6,652 nt of DNA from Steroidobacteraceae bacterium. Its GTDB lineage: Bacteria; Pseudomonadota; Gammaproteobacteria; Steroidobacterales; Steroidobacteraceae. Under the pieces are notes generated by a model, which did not search any database, had not been told where the DNA came from, and saw nothing but the letters and a program-made list of their open reading frames with translations. Where the stretch lies: the NCBI GenBank assembly GCA_025927665.1, contig JAICKZ010000183.1, positions 1 to 6,652 of the forward strand, in the 5' to 3' direction. Shown piece by piece: positions 1 through 6,324 of this stretch (positions are counted from its first letter, which is position 1; each line of letters begins with the position of its first letter). The position numbers were made by a program, and so were the translations under genes.

Positions 1-921
1 ATTGTGGCCTGATCGAATCAACCAATCTGCTTCTAACAGGCTTGCTGCTTGAGTGATGCGGCTACCACTCAAATTAATAGGTGAGGAGACTTGATCCAAC
101 TCGGCCAACCAAACCACTGGGCCAGTATGAAGACCTACAAAAATGGTGCCAGCGCGTACCTGCCCAATTCCCGAACTGCTATTAATATTGCCGCCAAGTC
201 CAACACGCCATCGGGTGCTTACATGTGCAAGCTGCGCGGTAAATTCCTTACCATTGTTACCAGTTGTGCCACCAACAGTTCCATTAGTAATGGCCAGCTG
301 CGCATCCCACGCTCCATGCTCTAATCCAATTTCTACCCCTTGGTCTGGGGTGTTCATGCTGATGCCAGTAACTTGTCGAGTGAATGCTGATTGATCCTGA
401 AGCCTGAATCCAAACGGCAGGTAAATCTGACCGGCTTTAACATACCAGGTCTTATCGTTGAACCATAGCTGACCCCAAGCTTCTCGATTGGTAGATGTAC
501 CAGGTCCTAACAGCTCATCCACATAAAATATCAATTTATCCGGGATCACCGCTGCGGAGACATAGAGCCTTGCTTGATCTAGATCGAAGGCAGACAGCGA
601 ATGTTGATTGCGAACCTGATTCCAGGTTGCATCAGCACGGAGATTGCCACCCATGCTGATAAACGAATTTAATTGTCCCGTCCAAGCTTCAGTGCCAGTG
701 TCTAGATGAGTGGCGGGAAGAACATTTTGGGAAAAGATTTCTCCGTATACGGTACGTTCGCCTCCTCCAGTGGGATTGACATGGCATTGCATGCACTTGA
801 GACCTTGCTGTATTGCTAAATAAGGTTCGGCATTTGCAATGGAGAAGCCACAAAAAAGTAGAAAGGCGATTGTGATTAAGACAGCCTCACGGCTAATGTA
901 ATAACGAAAACTGGTAAACAT
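1..921 (-). CDS. monoheme cytochrome c-porin fusion, outer membrane (partial, C-terminus outside window)
   Basis: Reading the minus strand from the ATG at 921-919 gives 307 codons with no stop to the window edge, so the 3' end is missing. An SD-like AAGGA lies about 8 nt upstream. Residues 1-31 form a Sec signal peptide with a hydrophobic core at about 13-28 and an A-N-A cleavage site. A single c-type heme site, C43-M-Q-C46-H47, is followed by NPTGGGxRxxYG. The rest alternates like a beta barrel and resembles phosphate-selective porin O/P, with phrases such as KAGQIYLPFGFRLQDQ, RQVTGI and NTPDQGVEIG. The family layout suggests an outer-membrane pore with a covalently bound heme, possibly moving electrons across the membrane. 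Cyc2 iron oxidases share this layout, but their residues around the heme differ, so I do not call it Cyc2. It is divergent from the CHRD-cytochrome gene. Fusion architecture is well supported; function is inferred. Confidence 0.85.
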   Translation of the reverse strand, partial: MFTSFRYYISREAVLITIAFLLFCGFSIANAEPYLAIQQGLKCMQCHVNPTGGGERTVYGEIFSQNVLPATHLDTGTEAWTGQLNSFISMGGNLRADATWNQVRNQHSLSAFDLDQARLYVSAAVIPDKLIFYVDELLGPGTSTNREAWGQLWFNDKTWYVKAGQIYLPFGFRLQDQSAFTRQVTGISMNTPDQGVEIGLEHGAWDAQLAITNGTVGGTTGNNGKEFTAQLAHVSTRWRVGLGGNINSSSGIGQVRAGTIFVGLHTGPVVWLAELDQVSSPINLSGSRITQAASLLEADWLIRSGHN

Positions 922-946
922 CGATGATCCTTAAAAAATTTGGTTG

Positions 947-968
947 TTTGCATTATCAATGATGCAAA
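947..968. promoter_or_regulatory. inverted repeat in divergent intergenic region (candidate operator)
   Basis: TTTGCAT at 947-953 and ATGCAAA at 962-968 form perfect 7-bp arms around an 8-nt centre. With a one-base bulge the symmetry extends to TTG (944-946) and CAA (970-972). It lies 26 bp upstream of the cytochrome-porin start codon, in the region shared by both divergent genes, so it would suit a dimeric regulator. No known consensus is recognised. Confidence 0.35.
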
Positions 969-993
969 GCAATAGTGCCATTTAGATAAAGAT

Positions 994-1008
994 AGGTTCA
1001 ATGAACCT
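994..1008. promoter_or_regulatory. perfect 7-1-7 palindrome in divergent intergenic region (candidate operator)
   Basis: AGGTTCA, one central A, then TGAACCT is a fully symmetric 15-bp site near the middle of the 155-bp region between the two divergent cytochrome genes. There is no T-tract after it, so it is unlikely to be a terminator. A binding site for a dimeric transcription factor is the simplest reading. The regulator is unknown. Confidence 0.35.
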
Positions 1009-1054
1009 TTCCGGGCCAGCGAGATACTCACGTGGCACCCTTACCTTGTTAGAC

Positions 1055-1060
1055 TATAAT
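1055..1060 (+). promoter_or_regulatory. TATAAT hexamer, weak candidate -10 box
   Basis: An exact sigma-70 -10 consensus lies 16 bp before the lipoprotein start codon. At 17-bp spacing the -35 position reads GTGGCA, which is a poor match. A start about 7 bp downstream would put the GGGAG ribosome-binding site (1066-1070) at the very 5' end of the message. Either the leader is extremely short or this box is fortuitous. Confidence 0.2.
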
Positions 1061-1076
1061 TTTACGGGAGACTACG

Positions 1077-2402
1077 ATGCAAAATGTCAGCAAATGTGTC
1101 ACTAACCGAGTGCCACTTATTTGTGCGTTTCTTATGAGTATGTGCTTAGCGGCTTGTGGCGGCGGCGGATATAGCGGTGGAAATAGTACCAGTGGTTCTT
1201 GCGGTATTTATGGCTGCAGCTCATCCAGTAGCTCATCCATGTCAAGTAGTAGTTCATCTACATCAAGCAGCAGCTCATCTACATCAAGTAGCAGCTCATC
1301 AAGTAGCTCAGTAATGTCAATCTCGATGAGTTTGACTCCGGCACAAATTTTCCCTATACCAAACTCCAACGCATCTGGAACTGCGGCGCTCTCGTTTGAC
1401 ACTACCAACGGCTGGGTGAGTGGCACTGTAACGACATCGGGCGTCACCGATGCCAGTGCTGTAACGATCAATGACGCATTTGCTGGAAATACAGGCAGTA
1501 TGGTGGTGGCGCTTACTCCTGGTACAAGCGGGTGGGCAGTACCGGACGGCACGACGTTAACCACGCAACAGTGGAGTGATTTTTGGGCTGGAAAGTTGTA
1601 TGTGCTTGTGACTTCACCTGCTAATCCCGACGGTGAGCTTCGTGCACAAATCATTCCTACCAATGCGGGGGTATGGTTAGTTTTTGCTGATGTGACTCCT
1701 GCAATGGTTGTAACGTCAAGTACAAGTGGAATTCCGGGCCTACAAATTGGCACCGATAATTTGGTTTGGGGTCGGGCTGCCGTCACCGTCAATTCCAATT
1801 CCACAGCCAGCACTGCAGCGGTGAATGTCAACTTATGGGGGACGGCATCGGATGTGCAATTATTTACTGGTGGCTTTGATAGTAATGGAAACAGTATGGC
1901 GGGAACTTGGCTCTCAACATTGACGGCCGATAGTGCCAATGCTAGTCATTATATGAATGAAAGCATCAGCCTGTCAGCAAGCGATGTTACCAACTTCACC
2001 AGCAACAATTGGTATGTCAATGTCGGCACATCTGCGCATCCACTTCCAAACGGTGAAGCACGTGGTCAAATCATGACACCCCCTACTTTGGCAGACTTGC
2101 AGTCCAACATTTTTCATATTTGCGCAGCTTGTCATACAGGTCCAACAAGCACTTCCTTACCTAGTGGGCAGGACTTGACGCCGGGTCATACCTTCACAAG
2201 CGTTGTAAATGTTCCAAGTATTGAGCAATCCACTTTAATGCGCATTCGACCTGGTGATCCTGAAAACAGCTATCTGATTCATAAGGTAGAAGGTTGGACA
2301 ACAATTAACGGCGTGCAAATGCCTTATGGAGGACCTTATCTTAAGCAGGCACAAATTGCGACCATTCTTGCGTGGGTAACTGCAGGCGCACCAAACAACT
2401 GA
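1077..2402 (+). CDS. CHRD-domain lipoprotein with C-terminal monoheme cytochrome c domain
   Basis: The 441-aa product starts at an ATG preceded by GGGAG 6 nt upstream. Residues 1-26 form a lipoprotein signal ending in the lipobox LAAC, with lipidation expected at Cys27. A Gly/Ser segment and an almost pure Ser linker (48-78, interrupted by M55, T62 and T69) follow. Two CHRD-type domains come next, at about 85-193 and 205-334. Each closes with the typical Gly-Glu-x-Arg phrase: NPDGELRAQI around 187 and LPNGEARGQI around 327. The C-terminal 100 residues look like a class I-like cytochrome c: C349-A-A-C352-H353 binds heme, and M415 in QMPYGGPYL is the likely distal ligand. It is probably anchored to the outer membrane, with the heme domain held out on the Ser stalk and CHRD modules. 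The CHRD function in bacteria is not established. A role in electron transfer with the divergent cytochrome-porin is inferred from context. Confidence 0.88.
   Translation: MQNVSKCVTNRVPLICAFLMSMCLAACGGGGYSGGNSTSGSCGIYGCSSSSSSSMSSSSSSTSSSSSSTSSSSSSSSSVMSISMSLTPAQIFPIPNSNASGTAALSFDTTNGWVSGTVTTSGVTDASAVTINDAFAGNTGSMVVALTPGTSGWAVPDGTTLTTQQWSDFWAGKLYVLVTSPANPDGELRAQIIPTNAGVWLVFADVTPAMVVTSSTSGIPGLQIGTDNLVWGRAAVTVNSNSTASTAAVNVNLWGTASDVQLFTGGFDSNGNSMAGTWLSTLTADSANASHYMNESISLSASDVTNFTSNNWYVNVGTSAHPLPNGEARGQIMTPPTLADLQSNIFHICAACHTGPTSTSLPSGQDLTPGHTFTSVVNVPSIEQSTLMRIRPGDPENSYLIHKVEGWTTINGVQMPYGGPYLKQAQIATILAWVTAGAPNN
1221..1310 (+). repeat. in-frame 21-bp tandem repeat encoding the Ser linker
   Basis: Three consecutive 21-bp units (1233-1253, 1254-1274, 1275-1295) share the pattern TCATCnAnnTCAAGnAGnAGn. 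Each encodes seven residues, six Ser plus one Met or Thr. Shortened 12-bp units (TCATCCAGTAGC at 1221-1232 and TCATCAAGTAGC at 1296-1307) flank them. The unit is a multiple of three, so copy-number change would alter linker length without breaking the reading frame. Confidence 0.85.
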
Positions 2403-2446
2403 TAGTAGTTAAGTTGGCTTACAGTTAAAGCAATAAATTGAAACTC

Positions 2447-2480
2447 AGCCCAGCCCGGAACAAACCGGGCTGGGCTTTTT
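2447..2480 (+). terminator. rho-independent terminator of the CHRD-cytochrome gene
   Basis: AGCCCAGCCCGG (2447-2458) pairs perfectly over 12 bp with CCGGGCTGGGCT (2465-2476) across the 6-nt loop AACAAA, and a T-run ends at 2480. It begins 44 bp after the lipoprotein stop codon. Read on the other strand, the stem is followed only by a mixed T/A tract, so the signal works mainly rightward. Confidence 0.92.
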
Positions 2481-2592
2481 AATTCCACGTACTTTGAGTT
2501 GCTGCGTTAGGCTAATATTCTTTATCCACAAAAGTTTCTCCAGTGCACTTGTGAATGCATTGATGGAACAGCATCTGAAGTAGTACGCGCAT

Positions 2593-2709
2593 CTAGATTG
2601 GAACTTGCATGATGTTGATCATTGAAGGCAATGCAGTGTAATGCTGTTGCCCAATGTCGAAGTCGTGAATGTAGTATGAATCTTTATTGACAATGCTGAC
2701 GCGCTTCAT
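2593..2709 (-). CDS. possible 38-aa small protein overlapping the end of the upstream broken gene
   Basis: On the minus strand, an ATG at 2709-2707 opens 38 codons ending in TAG, out of frame with and overlapping the last 26 bp of the broken six-cysteine gene. The peptide begins MKRVSIVNKDSYYIHDFDI and has no stretch of skewed composition. A GGAGG lies 12 nt before the ATG, slightly far for a ribosome-binding site. The stop-start overlap would allow translational coupling. I recognise no family. The ORF is short enough to be chance, so this is a weak call. Confidence 0.22.
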   Translation of the reverse strand: MKRVSIVNKDSYYIHDFDIGQQHYTALPSMINIMQVPI

Positions 2710-3090
2710 CTTCTGTTTTTACCTCCACTCCGTTGCAGTAATAGTAAGGTGTTACACACTTCATGAAGGGATGGCCAAGGCTTTCCACAATCTGCGGTGT
2801 ATCAATTTCATTTGGAGCGTTCAATAGGTTAGCGGTAGTGCATTGATCTAACTTTGCACGCACCTTGGTTTCGCATTCCGCTGAAGATAAGTTGTGCTTG
2901 TCGCGAGCATCCGCGCAAGCATTCAGTGCTTCATTGACCCATAGTGTAAGAATATCTTGGATATTGGTTCTTCCGACACGGTTTTGAGACTGTATTCATC
3001 AGTATGCTCAAGTCCACCATTTGCAAGATGTTTAATGTATAGAAAATAGCCAACGGCTCCTATCACCAATATAAATAGTAATCTCTTCAC
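2684..3090 (-). pseudogene. frameshifted gene for a membrane-anchored six-cysteine protein
   Basis: A GTG at 3090-3088, with AGGAAAG 8 nt upstream, opens a frame beginning MKRLLFILVIGAVGYFLYIK, one N-terminal membrane segment or signal anchor (residues 4-19). That frame stops at 2923. The coding signal continues in the -1 frame, open from 2995 to the TAA at 2684. This second part has six cysteines in a regular protein-like sequence (for example ECETKVRAKLDQC and PYYYCNGVEV) and no plausible ATG, GTG or TTG near its beginning. Joining the frames by restoring one base within 2923-2995 gives about 135 aa: a signal anchor plus a probably periplasmic, disulfide-bonded domain. The simplest explanations are a one-base deletion or a sequencing error. 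No canonical X-XXY-YYZ slippery heptamer is in frame in the overlap. The family is not recognised. Confidence 0.6.
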
Positions 3091-3102
3091 TGTTTCTTTC
3101 CT

Positions 3103-3618
3103 AAAATGTAAATCCTGATTTACCTTCCATAACATATCTGGGATAGCATCGAATTAGTTCCATCGCAAGTACTGTGGCTGACGCATATTGCGAATTCGTA
3201 ACTTGTAAGTATTACGTTAAAAATATTCAACAGTGACTTATTTGCGGCCGATGCACCATGCCAATAAGCTGTGATGTTTTTTAAAAAAATGGATAACAGT
3301 GATAACAGCACTTTTCAATCATGATGTTAAGAGCGGTTCTCTCTCGAAAGAGGTATGTCAATCTCCTTACAAGGGAGATGAAAACTTGCGTCATCGGTTC
3401 AATAGTTAGAAGTCGGTAATGTCGTCACTATGTTACTAATCAAACTCACCAGCACCGGAAATTGATTGTTATATCGTTTGTGAAAGTGGTGCGGCAAATC
3501 TCTCATACTGATGTATTGATGCCGTTCAACGTGATATCTGTCTACAAAGCGTTGGGTAGTAACTGGGAAGATATAGAGTGACACGCTAGAATCCGTACAC
3601 TATGAAGTGGAATTGAAT
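3103..3618. other. about 500 bp without a supported gene
   Basis: Short ORFs occur on both strands (about 61-63 codons on the minus strand, 32 on the plus), but none has a convincing ribosome-binding site or recognisable protein. Visible small features are a T6A7 tract at 3277-3289, a tandem 9-mer GATAACAGT/GATAACAGC at 3292-3309, and a 6-bp hairpin ATCTCC/GGAGAT at 3361-3379. The kinase promoter should lie in the right half, but I see no clear -35/-10 pair. AT content is higher than in the flanking genes. Confidence 0.5.
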
Positions 3619-5406
3619 ATGTCCAGTACCTTTGAATCCGACGGCGTTACTTCGGTCGAAGCCTTGCTTTCCGCTGCGGAGGCGACTGCGGAATCTTCCA
3701 ATCTTCGCGAGCGTTTGCTGGCAGCTTCTGCACGTGCAAGTCGCATTCTGCTTGAAGCCAATGATGTTATGACCGCCATGCCTAGCGTACTGCGCGAACT
3801 GGGTGAGGCTGCTGAAGTGGATCGCACTGCTTTTGCCATCGCCGAAACGGATAGTAGTGGAGCAGGTTGGCTCGTCATCAGAAGTGAATGGACCGCACCG
3901 TATGTAGTCGGTGCACGTAGCGAATCCATTCGCGTTGCGTTGCTGGATCGCAAGTCAGATTGTTATTGCACACAATTGAAATCGGGCCGCAGTGTGCATG
4001 TTACACATGGCTCCAAACCCGGTCAGTTGAGCATCTCAAGCGAACTGGCAAAGAGTTCAATTATCGTGCCTTTTTTAGTGGATGGCGAATATGCCGGCGC
4101 CATCGGTTTTGATGATTGCAAACACGCGCGACAGTTTGATCCTGGCGTGGTCTCTGCATTAGAAATTGCCGCAAGCGTGGTCGGTGCAGCATTACATCGC
4201 GAACGGCTGATTGAAACCGTGCGGATTGAAAGAGAGCGTACTGCTGAGCAACGTGTTGCCGAGTTGGCCAAAGCTAATGCCGCATTACGTGTCAATCTGC
4301 AACGTCTTGCAGGTGCGCATGATCCCCATGAATTCTTTGGACACATCCTGCTGGATACTTGTCGGCATATGCAAGCGGTCGCGGGAATGGTGGTCATGCT
4401 GAGCGTAACGGGTGATGAATGGCGGGTAGTCGCTCACGTTCGCGATGGACAACTCGAATCACCTTCGTTCCCCACCGTCATGCCCAATTGTGCGGAGCTG
4501 AATGAATGGCATCGCGTGTTTCGCGAACCATCGCAGATCAACCTTGAGACTTTTGACAGTAGCAAACCTAAATGGCCGGGCATGTTTGATTATCAGCGCC
4601 GCGAAGGTCACAAGAGTTTAATCAAGATGCCACTAGTATTTGGCGAGAACGCAGTAGGATTTATCACACTGGCTTTTCGACATCATGAACCATTGACGTC
4701 GGAGAACACGGAATTGTTGGTGGCTATTGCTCAACAAGCAACACTCGCTATTGGGTTGAAGCGACTCGGTATCTCGGCAAAGAACGCAGCAGTGTTAGCA
4801 GAACGTAATCGCATCAGTCAAGAAATTCACGATGGTCTTGCGCAAGCGTTTACCGGTATCTTGATGCAACTGGGTGCGGCGGAAGATATCGCAAGAGAAT
4901 CACCAGCAGCAGTAGTGTTGACACGCATACGCGACATCGCGCGCGAAGGATTGTCCGAAGCACGTCGGTCGGTATTTGCACTTAAACCCAACGAAGGCCG
5001 TCCAGGTGGATTAGAACTGGCATTGCGGCAGTTGGCAGATCGATCCACGGTTGAAGGCCGTGTGCAAGGTATTTTCATCGGTGGTGGAGCACCCACTGGA
5101 CTGGTGCCCGAACACGAACATGAATTGTTGCGCATTGCTCAGGAAGCAGTGAGCAACGCCCTGCGTCACGCACATCCGAAAAGCGTGTCGATCTCATTGG
5201 TGATTGATGATCATTACCTACTGTTGAATATTATGGATGATGGTACAGGTATGGAAGACTTGCCGGATCAATGCGCACAGCGCGGCTTCGGTCTTAATAA
5301 CATGCGTGAACGTGCACAGGCCATTGGTGGTACTTGGCAAATCCGCAGCGAGCTACGCAATGGAACGCAGATAAGTGTTCGGTTAATTCGTCCGCGTGCA
5401 GCGTGA
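3619..5406 (+). CDS. soluble double-GAF sensor histidine kinase, NarL-partner (HisKA_3) type
   Basis: The product is 595 aa from the ATG at 3619, chosen because GGA (3609-3611) lies 7 nt upstream; an in-frame GTG at 3607 would add four residues and lacks an SD. No membrane segment is visible, so it is cytoplasmic. Domains in order are: GAF 1 (about 30-193, with GFDDC around 163-167); a charged coiled-coil signalling helix (about 195-232); GAF 2 (about 238-382); the HisKA_3 dimerisation domain, with phosphoacceptor H404 in ISQEIHDGLAQ; and HATPase_c (about 498-592), with N513 in EAVSNALRH, the D540-D-G-T-G box and G556-F-G-L. This H-box belongs to the family that phosphorylates NarL/FixJ-type regulators, and one is encoded 0.9 kb downstream. 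The GAF ligand cannot be read from sequence; C115, C117 and C167 in GAF 1 are possible redox or metal sites (inference). The stop codon overlaps the next gene. Confidence 0.93.
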   Translation: MSSTFESDGVTSVEALLSAAEATAESSNLRERLLAASARASRILLEANDVMTAMPSVLRELGEAAEVDRTAFAIAETDSSGAGWLVIRSEWTAPYVVGARSESIRVALLDRKSDCYCTQLKSGRSVHVTHGSKPGQLSISSELAKSSIIVPFLVDGEYAGAIGFDDCKHARQFDPGVVSALEIAASVVGAALHRERLIETVRIERERTAEQRVAELAKANAALRVNLQRLAGAHDPHEFFGHILLDTCRHMQAVAGMVVMLSVTGDEWRVVAHVRDGQLESPSFPTVMPNCAELNEWHRVFREPSQINLETFDSSKPKWPGMFDYQRREGHKSLIKMPLVFGENAVGFITLAFRHHEPLTSENTELLVAIAQQATLAIGLKRLGISAKNAAVLAERNRISQEIHDGLAQAFTGILMQLGAAEDIARESPAAVVLTRIRDIAREGLSEARRSVFALKPNEGRPGGLELALRQLADRSTVEGRVQGIFIGGGAPTGLVPEHEHELLRIAQEAVSNALRHAHPKSVSISLVIDDHYLLLNIMDDGTGMEDLPDQCAQRGFGLNNMRERAQAIGGTWQIRSELRNGTQISVRLIRPRAA

Positions 5407-5813
5407 ACATTACTCAACGTTATCTCAAAACTGCGATGCTCCATCCATGCACGCTTGTTGCCGGTCTCTTTTTGCGCGAGATCGACAAACTATTGCCTTA
5501 TAAGAATGGTGAGGAAGTTAAGTATGGTGCGCCAGATAGCGTGCGACCAGGCGACACTATCGAAAGTCAAACGGTAGAGGTGAAGAATTACAGTATTGAG
5601 GTTGCTAATGATAGTCGTCAATTAGCCATGAATGTTGCTCAGCAGGCGCAGGAGCGCACCGATCATCTGCCATCTGATATGCCACAGACCCTGGCAGTTG
5701 ACGTAACCGATCAAAATATTTTTCTTAACGATGAGGAAAGTTTTGTAAATGATATTGTTCTGTGCTCCATTGGCACTCTGCAACCGAGTGATGTCGCGGT
5801 TAGGAGAAATTAG
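5403..5813 (+). CDS. orphan PD-(D/E)XK-like nuclease toxin domain (polymorphic/CDI toxin C-terminus type)
   Basis: The GTG at 5403 overlaps the kinase stop as GTGA and gives 136 aa; an in-frame ATG at 5436 (residue 12) is the alternative. Neither has a good ribosome-binding site, so translation may be coupled to the kinase. Residues 41-63, YGAPDSVRPGD then VEVKNY, match the core of restriction-endonuclease-fold toxin domains: D51 and E59-x-K61 would be the metal-binding/catalytic triad. The downstream pattern NVAQQAQERTDHLP, then VDV..Q and a final G.LQPSDV, also resembles C-terminal toxin domains of CdiA/Rhs-like effectors, as I recall the family. Here the usual RPD reads RPGD, and the usual RGQ reads TDQ. 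No signal peptide, VENN, PAAR or repeat region is present, so it is a toxin module without an export carrier. The next gene looks like its immunity partner. Nucleic-acid cleavage is inferred and the fold assignment is moderately secure. Confidence 0.65.
   Translation: MNITQRYLKTAMLHPCTLVAGLFLREIDKLLPYKNGEEVKYGAPDSVRPGDTIESQTVEVKNYSIEVANDSRQLAMNVAQQAQERTDHLPSDMPQTLAVDVTDQNIFLNDEESFVNDIVLCSIGTLQPSDVAVRRN
5802..5807 (+). promoter_or_regulatory. strong ribosome-binding site for the immunity gene
   Basis: AGGAGA sits inside the 3' end of the toxin-like gene, 5 nt before the GTG at 5813. It fixes that GTG as the start and suggests the immunity protein is translated more efficiently than the toxin, whose own start lacks a visible site. 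Confidence 0.7.
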
Positions 5814-6247
5814 TGGCAGTCGATATTGGCATTCGCGTGGGTAATTCGTTGGGTGTTATCGGTTCGCCGGAATTGCTGCAACAATTTCATCGTATAATTA
5901 TTGAGAAACTAGAAGAGGGTAAGGCGGGGTCCAGCTACCCGATAATTGTCGCCGCGCTTAAAGAGGACTTTGTGACGAGTAAGGATGCACGTCAAGCGGT
6001 AACGGAGCTAGATAAAGTGCGCAAAGAACTCATGCGATTGACTAAGGAAGATCTTTTGCCCCGGACAACATATCAAGCGGTTGGTGGCAAGGATATAGCG
6101 GACGTGCTTATAGAGTATTTGAGTTTCGCGGCTGAGAATCAGAAGCATGCGGCATTTGAACAATGCGAGCGACGATCAGCGGCTGCTTCAGTTGGCACTA
6201 CGATAGTCACGTTCGAGAATCGCCCTCGAGCTGATAAGACTCACTAA
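5813..6247 (+). CDS. Imm70-like immunity protein
   Basis: The GTG start overlaps the toxin-like stop by one base (TAGTG) and is preceded by AGGAGA. The product is 144 aa, soluble, with no signal peptide. Features fitting the Imm70 family of polymorphic-toxin immunity proteins are: an N-terminal strand GIRVGNSLGVIGSPELLQQF; the hallmark G39-S-x-x-P43 after a helix; an amphipathic helix TELDKVRKELMRL (64-76); and a later GGKDIADVLIEYL segment (about residues 90-102). In known pairs such proteins bind and block the cognate toxin in the cytoplasm. Position directly after the nuclease-like gene supports that role here. The last 25 or so residues, rich in Ala, Arg and Thr, match nothing I know and may be a degenerate or lineage-specific tail. 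Family assignment is from remembered motifs, not a search. Confidence 0.62.
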   Translation: MAVDIGIRVGNSLGVIGSPELLQQFHRIIIEKLEEGKAGSSYPIIVAALKEDFVTSKDARQAVTELDKVRKELMRLTKEDLLPRTTYQAVGGKDIADVLIEYLSFAAENQKHAAFEQCERRSAAASVGTTIVTFENRPRADKTH

Positions 6248-6324
6248 CATCCGAAGGATAGGTCCAGTCGAAAATTCCTCATCCCCGCTGCCTTTGCTCA
6301 GTATATTTTTGAACAGACTCTTGC

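Noticed and set aside
91..394. Overlapping plus-strand ORFs of 77 and 83 codons
   Set aside because: They run antisense to the porin barrel of the cytochrome-porin gene, with no domain and no credible ribosome-binding site.
1033..1050. Possible sigma-54 promoter (TGGCAC followed by TTG)
   Set aside because: The spacing between the GG and the downstream TTG is two bases too long and the expected GC of the -12 element is absent.
1208..1939. 243-codon open frame on the minus strand
   Set aside because: It lies antisense to the CHRD-cytochrome gene. Its repeated LLDVDEL/LLDMDEL stretches are simply the reverse reading of the Ser-codon repeat. The plus strand has lipobox, CHRD and heme motifs.
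3120..3311. 63-codon minus-strand ORF upstream of the broken gene
   Set aside because: It starts at a GTG with no SD sequence, overlaps a T6A7 tract and short tandem repeats, and has no recognisable protein pattern.
3361..3379. Hairpin ATCTCC/GGAGAT as terminator or riboswitch
   Set aside because: The stem is only 6 bp with no T-run after it, and I see no known riboswitch core around it.
3399..3584. 61-codon minus-strand ORF before the kinase
   Set aside because: No recognisable family and no support from neighbours; its length is within what chance gives in AT-richer DNA.
5334..5402. Upstream extension of the toxin-like frame into the kinase gene
   Set aside because: It would overlap the conserved end of the HATPase domain in another frame. 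The GTG at the kinase stop is a simpler start and the extra residues resemble nothing.
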